Shown here: positions 25,342-34,354 of the stretch, piece after piece | How positions within the stretch are numbered: position 1 is the stretch's first letter | Layout of the letters: the number at the start of each line of letters is the position of its first letter | Source of the DNA: Bradyrhizobium sp. CCGUVB4N | Lineage (GTDB): Bacteria; Pseudomonadota; Alphaproteobacteria; Rhizobiales; Xanthobacteraceae | Length of the DNA: 64,000 bases | Assembly (NCBI RefSeq): GCF_024199945.1 | Contig: NZ_JANADP010000001.1 | Coordinates: 7,750,001-7,814,000 of the forward strand | Direction of reading: 5' to 3' | Made by a program: the position numbers and the translations under genes | Notes under the pieces: generated by a model | Database searches by the model: none | Told to the model about the DNA's origin: nothing | The model's input: the letters and a program-made list of their open reading frames with translations, nothing else

Positions 25342-26115
25342 TCAATCGACCGACGACGCAGAGATGTTCAGCGCCTGGCGCCCCGAGGGCAGCGTCGTCG
25401 CCGCCGGCCGCTTGCGCAGGGGATCGCCGCCGCGCGCCATCAGCGGCGCATTCTTCGGCAGCACCACGACCCTGGCGCCGACATTGACGCGGCTGAACAG
25501 GTCGCTCACGTCCTCATTAGTGAGGCGGATGCAGCCGGACGAGACGAACTTGCCGATCGTGGTGGGATCGTTGGTGCCGTGGATACGGTATTCGCTGGTG
25601 CCGAGATACATCGCGCGGGCGCCGAGCGGATTGCCGGGGCCGCCGGCGACGAAGCGCGGCAGATAGGGCTGGCGCGCGATCATCTCAGCCGGCGGATGCC
25701 AATCCGGCCATTCCGCCTTGCGGCTGATGCTCTGCACGCCCGACCAGGTGAATCCCTCGCGACCGACGCCGACGCCGTAGCGCATCGCACGGCCGTTGCC
25801 GAGCACGTAGTAGAGATAGGTGTTGGCGGTATCGATGACGATGGTGCCGGCCGGCTCGTTGCGGTCGAAGCCGACGATCTGCCGGCGCAGGCGATCCGGC
25901 AGCGCCGCATCTTCGTCAGCGGCCCGCGGCGCCTCGCTCGCATAACCCTGCGAAGAATAGGTCTGATCCTGCGGATAGGCTTGCGGCTGCATCGGCACAT
26001 AACCGAGCGTTTGGGCCTGAGCCGCGAACGGCACGGTCAGCAAAGCTGTCGCAAAGGCACAAGCGGTGACGACGCGCGGCGAGAAGCTGCGACGGATTAC
26101 GGAGAACTTGGTCAT
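25342..26115 (-). CDS. L,D-transpeptidase (YkuD family)
   Basis: This 257-residue exported enzyme forms 3-3 peptidoglycan crosslinks or attaches proteins to peptidoglycan. A signal peptide (about 1-35) is followed by a proline/glutamine-rich spacer and a YkuD domain. The catalytic motif is complete: H179 in YRIHGTNDPTTIG and C195 in SSGCIRL. It is upstream of DUF2865 in a probable two-gene unit and divergent from the AI-2E-type permease. Family paralogs in rhizobia are many, so the exact role is not assignable. Confidence 0.9.
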   Translation of the reverse strand: MTKFSVIRRSFSPRVVTACAFATALLTVPFAAQAQTLGYVPMQPQAYPQDQTYSSQGYASEAPRAADEDAALPDRLRRQIVGFDRNEPAGTIVIDTANTYLYYVLGNGRAMRYGVGVGREGFTWSGVQSISRKAEWPDWHPPAEMIARQPYLPRFVAGGPGNPLGARAMYLGTSEYRIHGTNDPTTIGKFVSSGCIRLTNEDVSDLFSRVNVGARVVVLPKNAPLMARGGDPLRKRPAATTLPSGRQALNISASSVD

Positions 26116-26279
26116 GTGCTGCCCCGTGTGATGTCGGCATCTTGAGTGATGCGGCTTCCCAACAAACGCAGCAGAACCGACTCAAGTTCCGCCTGCCCGT
26201 GCAGCAACGACGTCACAGTCAAGCGAGCGCAACTTCACGAAGCCGCGATGGAACCGCAGCGGGTGTGGGGCGTTTCCTG

Positions 26280-27437
26280 ATGACCAAATGGGCGCCCGGA
26301 GACCTCCGTGCGGGGAGAGAGATTGTGCGCGTCCTTCCCAGTGAACGTCTGATTTCCGGCAACGACGAGGGTACTCCGCTCCCCGACAGCCATGTCGAGC
26401 TGCCGCCGGTGATCCGGCGTACCGAGTTCGTTGCCCTTGCGCTGGCGGGCCTGCTCCTGATCGCCATCGTCGCTGTGCTCTATGTCGCCAAGGGGTTCTT
26501 CCTGCCGGTCGTCATGGCCATCGTCGCCGGAACGATGCTGTCACCGGCCGCGACTTTCCTGGAGAAGCGGCACGTGCCGCGCGCCGTCGGCGCCGTGCTC
26601 ATCGTGATCGCGGTAACCGCGCTGGTCGCCTTCGTCTTTGCGCTGATCGCTGCACCTGCCATGGAATGGAGCTCGCGTCTGCCGGAGCTGGGCGCGCAGC
26701 TCAAGGATAAGATGCACGTCTTCGACCGGCCTCTGGCGCTGTGGCGAGAGCTGCAGACCATGATCGGTGGCTCCGAGGGGCTGCCGAGCCTCCAGCTGCC
26801 CAAGTTCGACTGGGTGCAGCCGACGCTGGAATTCCTGTCACCGACTTTCGCCGAATTCCTGTTGTTCTTCGCCACCCTGATCCTGTTCATCGCCAGCTGG
26901 CGCGATCTGCGACGCGCCATGATCATGAATTTCAGCGACCGCGACGCGCGGCTGCGCACATTGCGGATTCTGAACGAGATCGAGGTCCATCTCGGCAACT
27001 ACCTCCTGACCGTGACCCTTATCAATGTCGGCGTGGGCGTCGCGGCCGGGATCGTCTGCGCAGTCACCGGAATGCCCAATCCGGCCGGGCTCGGAGCACT
27101 CGCGGCCGCCCTCAACTTCATCCCCATCATCGGTCCCGTCGCCATGTTCGTCATATTGGCCGTCGTCGGTGTCGTGGCCTTCCCGACCCTCGGCGGCGGC
27201 CTGGTCGCGGCGATCGCCTTCGGCGGCATTACCTTCATGGAAGGGCACTTCGTCACGCCGACCATCATCGGCCGCAGGCTGGCGCTGAATGCGCTCGCCG
27301 TGTTCATCGCTCTCGCCTTCTGGACCTGGCTGTGGGGACCGATGGGCGCGTTTTTGTCGTCGCCGCTCCTCATCGTGGGGCTGATCATGAAGGAGCATTT
27401 GTTGCCGGAGAATTCGCCGCAGCTTCCGCAGGCGTGA
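26280..27437 (+). CDS. AI-2E transporter family membrane protein
   Basis: This protein of about 385 residues belongs to the TqsA/PerM (UPF0118) family. An N-terminal cytosolic part of about 45 residues leads into paired helices (VALALAGLLLIAIVAVLYVA; VVMAIVAGTMLSPAA). The conserved C-terminal half contains GVGVAAGIVCAVTGMPNP, LNFIPIIGP and FMEGHFVTPTIIGRRLALN. Family members export small molecules or ions; transport of AI-2 is shown for few. ATG 26280 gives the natural start; an upstream in-frame ATG at 26142 lies in the divergent promoter region. Confidence 0.85.
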   Translation: MTKWAPGDLRAGREIVRVLPSERLISGNDEGTPLPDSHVELPPVIRRTEFVALALAGLLLIAIVAVLYVAKGFFLPVVMAIVAGTMLSPAATFLEKRHVPRAVGAVLIVIAVTALVAFVFALIAAPAMEWSSRLPELGAQLKDKMHVFDRPLALWRELQTMIGGSEGLPSLQLPKFDWVQPTLEFLSPTFAEFLLFFATLILFIASWRDLRRAMIMNFSDRDARLRTLRILNEIEVHLGNYLLTVTLINVGVGVAAGIVCAVTGMPNPAGLGALAAALNFIPIIGPVAMFVILAVVGVVAFPTLGGGLVAAIAFGGITFMEGHFVTPTIIGRRLALNALAVFIALAFWTWLWGPMGAFLSSPLLIVGLIMKEHLLPENSPQLPQA

Positions 27438-27513
27438 GCCCTGCCGTGAACGGAACTTACCTGAAGACGAAGCGTTTTCCGCCCATCTCACCGCCAACAG
27501 TTCGGAGCCCGTG

Positions 27514-27885
27514 ATGTCAATATCCGATGGCGAAGCCAGAATGAGAGACTGGACCGACAAAGCCACCGCAGAACGCCTCGAGAAGGATGTAGCAGCCGTG
27601 AAAAGCGATATCGCCGCCCTCACCGACCAGATCACCGACGCCCTCAACACATTCGCCAACGCCACGGGCAAGCAGGCCCGACGCGGTTACAAGCAGGCGC
27701 GCGACAACATGGATTCGACCATCGACGACTTCTCCGAGCGCGGCAGCGCCATGATGGACGCGGCGCAGGATGCCTACGGCTCGATCGAGGAAACGCTGGA
27801 AGACGCGATCACGCAGCGGCCGCTCGCGACCGTCGGTGTCGCGCTCGGCATCGGCTTCCTCATCGGCTTCGCCTGGCGCCGCTAG
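27514..27885 (+). CDS. YqjD/ElaB-like (DUF883) membrane-anchored protein
   Basis: This 123-residue protein has a long amphipathic, probably coiled-coil region (about 12-95) and a single C-terminal membrane anchor TVGVALGIGFLIGFAWRR. That is the plan of YqjD/ElaB proteins, tail-anchored in E. coli and linked to ribosome binding in stationary phase. The helical part repeats Asp/Gln/Ala-rich segments such as DAAQDAYGSIEETLEDAI. ATG 27514 is preferred to the GTG three bases upstream. A YqjE-like gene follows 90 bases later, beyond a hairpin. Confidence 0.75.
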   Translation: MSISDGEARMRDWTDKATAERLEKDVAAVKSDIAALTDQITDALNTFANATGKQARRGYKQARDNMDSTIDDFSERGSAMMDAAQDAYGSIEETLEDAITQRPLATVGVALGIGFLIGFAWRR

Positions 27886-27904
27886 GACGCACGATGGAGT
27901 TTGA

Positions 27905-27932
27905 GGTCACGACGGCCTGTGCCGCCGTGACC
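27905..27932 (+). other. Intercistronic hairpin
   Basis: GGTCACGACGGC and GCCGCCGTGACC form a 12-base stem with one mismatch and a CTGT loop. There is no T-run. It may limit read-through or stabilise the upstream transcript between the YqjD-like and YqjE-like genes. Confidence 0.6.
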
Positions 27933-27975
27933 GGCACGTGACCAATTGGCTTGTGGGGACCTGAGGAGCAAGACC

Positions 27976-28428
27976 GTGTTTCAGCGCATCATCGACGGCA
28001 TCAGCGCATCGACGGGCACGACTGTGCGGCTGACCTCGCTGGCGGCGGGTGCGGCGTTCGCGCTGTTCATCACCACATGCTTCCTCTGCGCGGCAGCCTT
28101 CATCTCGGTGCTGGAGAAATACGGTCCGGTTCAGGCCTGTCTTACGGGCGCCGGCATCTTCTTCCTGCTGACGCTCGCCGCGGCGGGAAGCTATTGGGGC
28201 TACAAGCGGGAGATGCGGACACGCGCTCGCATCGCTGCCGAGCGCGCCGCGAAGGCGGCCCCGAGCATGCTCGCCGATCCCATGCTGATCGCAACAGGCT
28301 TGCAGATCGTCCGCGCTATCGGCGTCAAGCGGCTGTTGCCGATCCTGGCCATCGGCGGCGTCGCGCTCGGAATCATGGCGAGCCGCGCCGGCGCTACGGA
28401 TGAGGCATCAGTCGAGCCGGCCGAGTAA
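27976..28428 (+). CDS. Phage holin/YqjE-like membrane protein
   Basis: This 150-residue protein has two strong hydrophobic segments (AAFALFITTCFLCAAAFISV and LTGAGIFFLLTLAAAGSYWG), a basic/alanine-rich helix, and a third hydrophobic stretch ILAIGGVALGIMA. The layout matches the phage-holin superfamily-3/YqjE proteins that commonly follow YqjD-type genes. GTG 27976 is chosen because GAGGAG sits a few bases upstream; the earlier TTG at 27946 lacks this. Function is unknown, and a stress or envelope role is inferred from pairing. Confidence 0.7.
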   Translation: MFQRIIDGISASTGTTVRLTSLAAGAAFALFITTCFLCAAAFISVLEKYGPVQACLTGAGIFFLLTLAAAGSYWGYKREMRTRARIAAERAAKAAPSMLADPMLIATGLQIVRAIGVKRLLPILAIGGVALGIMASRAGATDEASVEPAE

Positions 28429-28435
28429 GGTCACA

Positions 28436-28618
28436 TCAGCCCCGGCCGCGGCTGATGCAGATCGCCGCCACCACGAGCGGGGCGGACAGCGCGATCCACG
28501 ACAGCGGCAGCCAGACGCCGGACTGGCCGAGCAGCGCGGAAAACAGACCGAACACGCTCAAGGTCGCGAGCAGCGAAGGCCAGCGCCAGATCCGGACGAG
28601 CGACGTATGGCTGGTCAT
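28436..28618 (-). CDS. Small two-helix membrane protein linked to the PepSY/siderophore operon
   Basis: This 60-residue protein starts at the ATG (28618) that overlaps the PepSY gene stop as ATGA. It has two hydrophobic helices (LLATLSVFGLFSALLGQ; LPLSWIALSAPLVVAAICIS) and a basic tail. The tight coupling makes it a real third gene of the siderophore-receptor unit. Similar tiny proteins follow PepSY-TM genes elsewhere and may be assembly subunits of a reductase-like complex, but no function is known. A longer in-frame start at 28678 lies inside the PepSY gene and is rejected. Confidence 0.65.
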   Translation of the reverse strand: MTSHTSLVRIWRWPSLLATLSVFGLFSALLGQSGVWLPLSWIALSAPLVVAAICISRGRG

Positions 28619-29823
28619 TCCGCAGCCCCCGGTGACGTCAGCGGCATGGCCGTGGCAGATCGTGTCTTCGTGGACCACGCCCGCACGAACCAGAGATAAA
28701 GACCGCTGCAGAGCACGACTATGGTGACGAGATCGAGCAGCACCCAGATGATCTTCAGCGGCATGCCGCCGTAATCACCGAAATGCAGCGGACGTGACAG
28801 CTCCAGCGCGCGCAGATACCAGGGCATCGTGACGGCCGACACCAGCGCGCCGCTTCGCGCGTCGACCAGAACCGGACTGAACAGGCGCGAGGTTAGCGGC
28901 TCCTTGCCTTTGGTCCAAACAACGTAATGAAAGGGCGAACCGAATGGCGAGCCCGGATAGACCACGCTGCTCGTGACCATATCGGGGAACGCCGCCTTCA
29001 CCGTGTCATAGGCAGCCTGCGGCGAGGACAATTCGGAGGTCTGCGGCACCGGCTTGCCCTGCAACGGTGCCAGCATCGCGCGCACGTCGGTCTGCTGCCA
29101 CAGCGCAAACAGCGGCGTCGACAGCTCGTTGATCACGCCGGTGGTGCCGACCACGAGCGCCCAGCCGAGCGTGACGACGCCGAGCAGATTGTGCAGGTCG
29201 AGCCATTTTAGCCGCCGCGACCGGCCGGCGCGTACGGTGCCGAAGTCGAGCCTGCGCATGAAGGGGCCGTAGATTGCGATTCCCGAGACGATCGCAGCGA
29301 CGAACAGCAGCGCCATCGCGCCAAGGAACAGCTCGCCTGGAAGTCCCATGAAGAGATCGCGGTGCAGCGTCAGCATCATTTGCAGGAAGGTCAGCCCGTC
29401 GGCGCCGAATGGTTTGGTCTGCTTCAGCACGTCACCGGTATGGGCGTCGAAGCTGATCGAGAAAAGCGACCTGCGATCGGCCTTGAACGCCTCCAGGGAG
29501 CTCGCCATGAACACCATGATCTTGGGTTCGTCGTCGTCGACGAACACGGTGATGATGGCCTCGCCCGGATACATCTTCCGGCTGGCGTCGACAACCCGGT
29601 CGAGGCTGATATTGGGCGTGCCCTCGGCCACCTTGGCGTAGGGCAAGCCGCCATCGAGCAAGTCGTTGAGCTCTTCGCGCAGCACCAGCGGCAGGCCGGT
29701 CAGGCAGATCAGCAGCAGGAACAGCGTGCAGATCAGGCTCGACCATTTGTGCACGAAGAGCCAGCGCCGCAGCGCCGGCTTGCGCTCATACACACGCTGG
29801 TCGAAGTCGGGCTGCACGCTCAT
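28615..29823 (-). CDS. PepSY-associated membrane protein (FegB-like)
   Basis: This protein of about 402 residues has a PepSY-TM layout: a cytoplasmic start, a first helix SSLICTLFLLLICLTGLPLV, a periplasmic PepSY region, central helices (LGAMALLFVAAIVSGIAIYG), a conserved WLDLHNLLGVVTLGWALVVG with an HN pair, and a last helix IIWVLLDLVTIVVLCSGLYLW. Proteins of this type accompany siderophore receptors and are suspected ferric-siderophore reductases. FegB of the Bradyrhizobium fegAB operon is the likely counterpart. ATG 29823 lies 5 bases after the receptor stop; ATG 29835 would overlap it. Confidence 0.8.
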   Translation of the reverse strand: MSVQPDFDQRVYERKPALRRWLFVHKWSSLICTLFLLLICLTGLPLVLREELNDLLDGGLPYAKVAEGTPNISLDRVVDASRKMYPGEAIITVFVDDDEPKIMVFMASSLEAFKADRRSLFSISFDAHTGDVLKQTKPFGADGLTFLQMMLTLHRDLFMGLPGELFLGAMALLFVAAIVSGIAIYGPFMRRLDFGTVRAGRSRRLKWLDLHNLLGVVTLGWALVVGTTGVINELSTPLFALWQQTDVRAMLAPLQGKPVPQTSELSSPQAAYDTVKAAFPDMVTSSVVYPGSPFGSPFHYVVWTKGKEPLTSRLFSPVLVDARSGALVSAVTMPWYLRALELSRPLHFGDYGGMPLKIIWVLLDLVTIVVLCSGLYLWFVRAWSTKTRSATAMPLTSPGAAE

Positions 29824-29828
29824 TCCCG

Positions 29829-32171
29829 TCACCATTTATAGCGCAACGTCGCAATCACGTTGCGGCGCAGGCCGTAGTAGCAGCCAATGTCCTGGCAGAG
29901 CGTCACGTAGGTCTTGTCGAAGATGTTGGTGGCGTTGATCTGCGCCGAATAGCCCTTGAACATCGGCCCCAGCGCCGAGAAATCGTAATGGAGCGAGGCG
30001 TCGAACAGCGTCACGGCGGGGACGTAGAACGTGTTCGCGGTGGTACCCGGCGTCTCGCCGACATAGCGGACGCCGCCGGACAGGCCGAAACCGTCGAGCG
30101 CGCCGCCGTGGAAGGTGTAGTCGGCCCAGGCCGATGCGGAATTCATCGGCATGCCGACCGGATGCTTGCCGAGCTGGGTCGCGGTGTTGCTCCGCGTCAC
30201 GATGTTGTCGAGATAGGTGTAGGACGCCAGCACCGTCAGCTCGCGATTGACCTCGGTCTTGGCCTCGAGCTCGATGCCGCGCGAACGGATCTCGCCGGTC
30301 TGGACGCGCTGCCCGACGCCATGGGTCGGATCGGTATCCGGCGTCAGCACGTTCTGCTGGATCAGATTGTACGCCGCGATCGTGTAGAGCGATTTCGCAT
30401 TGGGCTGATACTTGATGCCCACTTCTTCCTGCTGGCCGGTGGTTGGCGCGAACGGACTGCCGGCGAAGGTCGTGCCGGCGGTCGGCTGGAACGACTCGGT
30501 GTACTGGATATAGGGCGCGATGCCGCTGTCGAACTTGTAGAGCAGCGCAGCGCGCTTGGTGACCGCGGTGTCGGATTTCGGCGCGACGGCGGTGGTGCCG
30601 GTCGCGTAGGTCAGCGTATCGGTGCGCGACTGCGCCAGATCGTGGCGGAGGCCGAGCAGCGCGATCCAGTGGTCGTACTTGATCTGGTCCTGCGCGTAGA
30701 CGCCGAGCTGGTCGAGGCTCTGATGGACGTTGTTCGTGTATGGCACCGGACCGATCGACACACCATAGACCGGATTGAGCGCATTGATCGCCGGCACGAC
30801 CGAAAGCGCGCCATTGAGCCGCTGGTCGACGGCGTGGAGATAATCGAGACCGGCGAGCACGGTGTGCTCGAACGGTCCGGCGTTGAACCTGGTCTCGACC
30901 TGGTTGTCGACATTGATCGAGCGGATCGTCTCCTGCGTGGTGTAGGCGCCACGCGTCATGTTGGTCGGATCGGTGACGGAGTTGGGAGAGACCACCGCGA
31001 AATCGGTGCTGAGGTCCATGTAGCGGACGTTCTGGCGGGCCTTGAGATTGTTGCTGAAGCTGTGCTCGAGCTGGTATCCGACCATGCCGAGCGTCCGGTC
31101 CGTCTTGTCGAAACTCGGCTCGCCGGAATAGAAGCTGGTCGGGATGGTGCTGCCCTTGTACGGCGTGATGGTGCCGATGCCGTTCGGCAGGAGCTGATTG
31201 TAGAAGCCGGCCTTGGGATCGCGCTGATAAGTGCTGAGCACCGTCAGCGTGGTGTCGTTGTCCGGACGCCAGGTCAGCGACGGCGCGATCGAGAACCGCT
31301 GATATTCGGTATGGTCGACTTGGCTGCCCACGTCGAAGCCGGAAGCCGTGACGCGGTAGAGGAATTCCTTGTTCTTGTCGATCGGGCCGGAGAGATCGAC
31401 ACCGCCTTGCGCGCGGCCGTAGCTGCCGGTCGAAAAGAACATCTCGTGATAGGGTTCGAGCGTCGGCCGTTTCGAGACGAGATCGACGAGGCCGCCCGGC
31501 GACGATTGACCGTAGAGCACCGATGCCGGACCGTGCAGGATCTCGACGCGCTCGAGGTTGAAGGGCTCGATCACCGGATAGGCGAAGATGCCGAAATAGG
31601 GCAGCTTCAGCGAATCCAGATATTGATCGGCCACGAAGCCGCGAATGTAGATATTGTCGAAGCGCGCATCGGCGCCGGCGACTTCGCTGCGAACACCCGG
31701 TGAATAGCGCACGGCCTGAGACACGCTCTGAACGCCTTGGGCCTTGATCTGGTCCTGAGTCACGACCGAGATCGCGACCGGCGTGTCGACCAGGGCCGCG
31801 TCCGTCTTGGTGCCGGTGCCGCTGCGGGTCGCGACCACCCCGTCGACATGACCGAACGCCGATTCCTTCTGGCCCGTTCCGGCGCCGGTCGCGACAGCAG
31901 CCGCCGCACCCGCCGGCGCATGCGCCCGTGCAATCGCGCGCGAGCGCGCCGCGCTGCGGCTGCGCGATGGCGAGGTCCGTGCATGCCTGGGAGCGTCGCT
32001 GCCCTGGACGACGATCGGGCTCAACTGGATGGGACTTCCCGGTGCGGGCGCCGTCGATGTCTGCGCGCTGGCCTCGCCAGCGGCAAGGATCAAAATAGCC
32101 GAGCTGGCAGCACCCAGGAGCCGCCGGCATCCCACTTCCAATTCACCCACCGCAACTTCCCCAACTTCCAA
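29829..32171 (-). CDS. TonB-dependent siderophore receptor (FegA/FhuA-like)
   Basis: This outer-membrane barrel of up to 780 residues has a signal peptide ending ASAQT, an Arg/Ala-rich linker, a plug domain starting near VDTPVAISVVTQDQIKAQG with FDNIYIRGF, and a C-terminal barrel ending ATLRYKW with the required terminal aromatic residue. Overall type is the ferrichrome/hydroxamate class, and the adjacent PepSY gene recalls fegAB. The start is uncertain: TTG 32171 opens the frame, but GTG codons at about 32150 and 32135 could serve. No Irr or Fur-type box is obvious. Confidence 0.88.
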   Translation of the reverse strand: MEVGEVAVGELEVGCRRLLGAASSAILILAAGEASAQTSTAPAPGSPIQLSPIVVQGSDAPRHARTSPSRSRSAARSRAIARAHAPAGAAAAVATGAGTGQKESAFGHVDGVVATRSGTGTKTDAALVDTPVAISVVTQDQIKAQGVQSVSQAVRYSPGVRSEVAGADARFDNIYIRGFVADQYLDSLKLPYFGIFAYPVIEPFNLERVEILHGPASVLYGQSSPGGLVDLVSKRPTLEPYHEMFFSTGSYGRAQGGVDLSGPIDKNKEFLYRVTASGFDVGSQVDHTEYQRFSIAPSLTWRPDNDTTLTVLSTYQRDPKAGFYNQLLPNGIGTITPYKGSTIPTSFYSGEPSFDKTDRTLGMVGYQLEHSFSNNLKARQNVRYMDLSTDFAVVSPNSVTDPTNMTRGAYTTQETIRSINVDNQVETRFNAGPFEHTVLAGLDYLHAVDQRLNGALSVVPAINALNPVYGVSIGPVPYTNNVHQSLDQLGVYAQDQIKYDHWIALLGLRHDLAQSRTDTLTYATGTTAVAPKSDTAVTKRAALLYKFDSGIAPYIQYTESFQPTAGTTFAGSPFAPTTGQQEEVGIKYQPNAKSLYTIAAYNLIQQNVLTPDTDPTHGVGQRVQTGEIRSRGIELEAKTEVNRELTVLASYTYLDNIVTRSNTATQLGKHPVGMPMNSASAWADYTFHGGALDGFGLSGGVRYVGETPGTTANTFYVPAVTLFDASLHYDFSALGPMFKGYSAQINATNIFDKTYVTLCQDIGCYYGLRRNVIATLRYKW

Positions 32172-32494
32172 CGGCTGCAGATCGTTGCAGCCGTCAACGG
32201 ACTAGCGCAGTGGTTCAATGTTGCGTGATAGAAGCCCTCCAGACTGGAGGTTTTCAATTTCCAAACTTCGGAGACGATGCAATCGCAAACAGGGGATTGC
32301 GGCAGAGGGGACGCGGCGGTACCAGCATTGGCTTGCTGCCCAAACAATCGGCAGGCCTCGCAGCGGGCGGCCGCAAAGTTCGGAATGCTCTGGATACAAC
32401 GCGATAATTGACCCTCCTTCACGCAATCGCTACTCGGACGGGCAGGCGGTTGCCGCTAAAAGCATCGCCCTGATTCCAAACGAAATAATTAGCA
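32172..32494. other. Divergent intergenic region, siderophore receptor / opgC
   Basis: This 323-base stretch has no supported gene. It contains a 9-base perfect inverted repeat ACGGCTGCA/TGCAGCCGT (32171-32194) overlapping the receptor start, CCTCCA/TGGAGG near 32236-32251, and an AT-rich TAATTAGCA before opgC. I looked for TTTAGAA-N3-TTCTAAA (Irr-type) and saw none. Confidence 0.5.
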
Positions 32495-33637
32495 ATGAAG
32501 CCGTCTGTTAGGGCTAACCTCGCCGCATTCGATCACGACGCCAGGCTGTATTTGACGCTCGGCATTGCGACCTGGTCGGTCTTCGTCGATCACATCCCGA
32601 ACAATGTCGTCAACCTGCTGACGCTGCGCAATTTCGGCTTCAGCGGCGCCGCCGACCTGTTCGTGTTCGTGGTGGGCTATGGCGTCGCCATCATCTACGG
32701 CAGGATGGCGCTGGAGCGCGGTTATGTCGTCGCCGCGACGCGCATCTTCGGCCGTGTCTGGCGGCTCTATGCCGCCTATGTCGTGCTGTTCGTGGTCTAC
32801 ATCGACACCATCGCCTATGTCGCCTCGCAATCGATGGCGCCGGAGATTATCAGCGACTACAACATCTCCGGGATACTCGATCATCCGCTGCGTATCCTGG
32901 TCCGCGGCCTCGTGCTGCAGGAAGAGCCGCTGAACCTCGACCTGCTGCAATTGATGATCCCGCTGATGGCGTTCTTTCCGTTGGCCCTGTGGGGGCTGTT
33001 GCGGCGACCGAACGTGACGTTGGCGCTCTCTGTTGCATTCTATTTCGTGGCGCGCTGGTTCGAATGGGGTTTCCGGACCTATCCGGACCAGGAATGGACG
33101 TTCAACCCGTTCTGCTGGCAGATGCTGATGGTGCTGGGCGGCTGGTTCGCCGTCACCGGCGCCTCGGGCCGCGCGTTGCGCAACCTGCCCTGGCTCCGCG
33201 TGCTGGCGGGCGCCTATCTGGTGTCGGCGATGGCCATCACCCTGATGCGCCATTCGCCGACATTATCGGCCTATTTGCCGGATGTCGTGCTCAACGGCAT
33301 CTCGCCGGCCGACAAGGAAAACCTCGCGCCCTATCGCGTGATCCATTTCCTCGCGCTCGCTTTCATCGCGACCCACCTCATCCCGGCCGACCATCCGGGG
33401 CTGCAATGGAAGCCGCTCCAGATGGTCATCAAATGCGGCGAGGAATGGCTCGCCGTGTTCTGCGTCGGCGTATTCCTGTCCTTCGCCGGCCATCTCATCC
33501 TGATCACCGGCGCCAATCTGGTCGTGATGCAGATCGGGGTGAGCGTTGCCGGTTTCGCGGCGATGACGGCGGTGGCCTATTATATCTCCTGGTCGAAGCG
33601 TCAGGATGAGCCGGCAGCCGTACGGCAACGGGCCTAG
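32495..33637 (+). CDS. opgC: OpgC domain-containing membrane protein
   Basis: This 380-residue polytopic protein matches the OpgC_C family, inner-membrane acyltransferase-like proteins that succinylate osmoregulated periplasmic glucans. The N-terminal signature FDHDARLYLTLGIATWSVFVDHIP followed by NLLTLRNFGFSGAADLFVF is distinctive. About ten helices follow, including YAAYVVLFVVYIDTIAYV and MLMVLGGWFAVTG. The gene is single, ahead of a TetR regulator. Whether the substrate is cyclic beta-glucan cannot be seen here. Confidence 0.85.
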   Translation: MKPSVRANLAAFDHDARLYLTLGIATWSVFVDHIPNNVVNLLTLRNFGFSGAADLFVFVVGYGVAIIYGRMALERGYVVAATRIFGRVWRLYAAYVVLFVVYIDTIAYVASQSMAPEIISDYNISGILDHPLRILVRGLVLQEEPLNLDLLQLMIPLMAFFPLALWGLLRRPNVTLALSVAFYFVARWFEWGFRTYPDQEWTFNPFCWQMLMVLGGWFAVTGASGRALRNLPWLRVLAGAYLVSAMAITLMRHSPTLSAYLPDVVLNGISPADKENLAPYRVIHFLALAFIATHLIPADHPGLQWKPLQMVIKCGEEWLAVFCVGVFLSFAGHLILITGANLVVMQIGVSVAGFAAMTAVAYYISWSKRQDEPAAVRQRA

Positions 33638-33745
33638 CCGCAAGGCTCTCGCGCGATTTCGCTAGGCCGGAGACCTCGGCTACGCTATGCGGGACGAGGC
33701 GGCGGCGGCTGATGGGAATGGCCGCGCAGGGAGACCGGCTTGGTC

Positions 33746-34354
33746 ATGGCGAAGAGCACGAGCGATGTGGCCGAGGGCGCGCCCCGGCGCGGCCGGCCGC
33801 GCTCGATCGAGACCACCAACGCCATCCTCGAAAGCGCCTATGCGCTGATGGCCGCGACCGGCCTTGCCGCGACCACGATCGATGCCGTCGCGCGCCACTC
33901 CAACGTCTCCAAGATGACGATTTACAAATGGTGGCCGTCGCGGGAAGCGCTGCTGATCGACGCCTTTCTCCACCACGCCGCGCAGATGCTGCCGCTGCCG
34001 CCGCCGAGCGCGGGTACGCCTGCGGCACGCGCACGCCGCCATGCCACAGCCTATGCCGAAGCCTTGCAGGGCGAGTTCGGCAAGGTGCAGCTTGCGGTCA
34101 TCTCCGAATGCATCTCCAAGACCGGCTCGGCGGAGCTGTTCTATTCGCGCTACCTCCAGTTCCGCCGCGACGCGCTGGTGGAGATGATCGCAACCGGCCA
34201 GCGTGACGGCAGCATACTGGCCGAGGCTCCGGCGGAAGATCTTTACGACGCCATCTATGGCAGCCTGTTTTATCGCTACGTCTTCGGCATCGCGCCGATC
34301 ACGGCGGCTTATGCACGCAACCTGGTCGACCTGGTGTTGCGGCCGAAGGGCTAG
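33746..34354 (+). CDS. TetR/AcrR family transcriptional regulator
   Basis: This 202-residue repressor-type protein has an N-terminal helix-turn-helix (about 18-65: ILESAYALMAATGLAATTID ... VSKMTIYKWWPSREALLIDA) and a C-terminal ligand-binding domain of the TetR_C_11 kind (ELFYSRYLQFRRDALVEMI). A basic arm APRRGRPRS precedes the HTH. ATG 33746 is preferred to the TTG at 33740. It is 108 bases downstream of opgC and overlaps the convergent kinase gene by four bases. Target genes are unknown. Confidence 0.88.
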   Translation: MAKSTSDVAEGAPRRGRPRSIETTNAILESAYALMAATGLAATTIDAVARHSNVSKMTIYKWWPSREALLIDAFLHHAAQMLPLPPPSAGTPAARARRHATAYAEALQGEFGKVQLAVISECISKTGSAELFYSRYLQFRRDALVEMIATGQRDGSILAEAPAEDLYDAIYGSLFYRYVFGIAPITAAYARNLVDLVLRPKG

